Assembly: GCF_023661085.1 (NCBI RefSeq)
Contig: NZ_JAHDJT010000083.1
Location: 1 to 6,146 of the forward strand
From: Wolbachia pipientis
GTDB taxonomy: Bacteria; Pseudomonadota; Alphaproteobacteria; Rickettsiales; Anaplasmataceae
Direction: 5' to 3'
Length of the DNA: 6,146 nucleotides
In this document: piece by piece, positions 5,793 through 6,146 of the stretch
How the letters are laid out: each line of letters starts with the position of its first letter
How positions within the stretch are numbered: position 1 is the stretch's first letter
Notes under the pieces: generated by a model
Databases searched by the model: none
What the model saw: only the letters and a program-made list of their open reading frames with translations
Told to the model about the DNA's origin: nothing
Translations under genes and position numbers: made by a program

Positions 5793-6146
5793 TTAAATCC
5801 CCACTTCGATAGAAAATTTAACATTCGATGATGGTATTATATCATAAGGTTCCTTAACTAAAGGAAAGCCAAAGTCTAATCTAAATCTACCACCAAAAGG
5901 AGAAGGCATCGAAAAACCAAAACCTGGTGAAACTCTCATAAGTTTACTGTCGTTGTATGGTTCTTTTTCTTTGTGTTTCTCATCTTTATCGTCTAAACCA
6001 AAAAGCGTTGCATAGTCAACAAAGAATGAGCCTTTGAAACCAATATAATCATATAATTTCGGTAATGGAAAATCCACTTGTTGTGTTAAGTTAAAATAAG
6101 TCTTACCTCCTAATGAGCTTTTATCTTTTGCTCTTGGTCCAATACC
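5793..6146 (-). CDS. bamA: Outer membrane protein assembly factor BamA, C-terminal part (cut by window edge)
   Basis: This is the last 117 codons of BamA (Omp85/YaeT), the outer-membrane barrel that folds and inserts other beta-barrel proteins. The open frame runs through the right window edge: upstream of residue DFPLPKLYDYIG it continues as GIGPRAKDKSSLGGKTYFNL, the conserved Omp85 segment that follows the VRGF region. Later blocks FFVDYATLFGLD, MRVSPGFGFSMPSPFGGRFRLDF (split by charged loops) and FSIEVGI at the end are final barrel strands. A loop rich in Asp, Lys and Glu (about residues 50-66 of this fragment) is likely surface exposed. The GTG at 6077 is an internal valine codon, not a start. 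The protein ends in Ile rather than the usual aromatic residue. The last codons overlap the skp ribosome site, and the TAA touches the skp ATG. Confidence 0.95.
   Translation of the reverse strand, partial: GIGPRAKDKSSLGGKTYFNLTQQVDFPLPKLYDYIGFKGSFFVDYATLFGLDDKDEKHKEKEPYNDSKLMRVSPGFGFSMPSPFGGRFRLDFGFPLVKEPYDIIPSSNVKFSIEVGI

Noticed and set aside
6075..6077. GTG at 6077 as the start of a separate 94-residue gene
   Set aside because: The reading frame stays open upstream to the window edge and the extra residues match the conserved Omp85 barrel, so this is internal to bamA.

Overview
The window is AT-rich and reads as a Wolbachia (Alphaproteobacteria, Rickettsiales, Anaplasmataceae) chromosome segment. 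Three things point there. The protein sequences are of Rickettsiales type, most clearly NuoI and the C-terminus of BamA. A cell-envelope operon is present without its LPS genes. Palindromic repeats of the form TGTCATCCCAG...CTGGGAT, which are abundant in Wolbachia, lie both between genes and inside a gene. I could not run a search, so the assignment rests on recognition.

All six genes are on the minus strand, so transcription runs from right to left. In order of transcription they are: the 3' end of bamA (5793-6146, cut by the window edge); skp/ompH (5217-5792), whose ATG directly follows the bamA stop; fabZ (4758-5198); a 987-codon GltD-like FAD/Fe-S oxidoreductase with a ferredoxin-reductase-like tail (1764-4727); fabI (853-1638); and nuoI (289-786). 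The last 288 bases hold no credible gene but carry a large palindromic repeat element (128-249).

The bamA-skp-fabZ block is the remains of the common bamA-skp-lpxD-fabZ-lpxA cluster. BamA inserts outer-membrane beta-barrel proteins and Skp is the periplasmic chaperone that delivers them. FabZ and FabI are the dehydratase and enoyl reductase of type II fatty-acid elongation. The lipid A genes that normally flank fabZ are absent, as expected for a bacterium without LPS. NuoI belongs to respiratory complex I. The large oxidoreductase probably moves electrons between NAD(P)H and an unknown partner.

The most unusual content is the interaction of the palindromic repeat with the large oxidoreductase gene. 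One copy sits in frame near the N-terminus and half of it is expanded into four 21-bp tandem units (4482-4565), giving a seven-residue protein repeat. A second, degraded copy appears in frame in an interdomain linker (2129-2153). The same protein stops just before the NAD-binding part of its C-terminal reductase module should begin, which suggests loss of a terminal domain. I found no CRISPR array, tRNA, rRNA, transposase or prophage gene.
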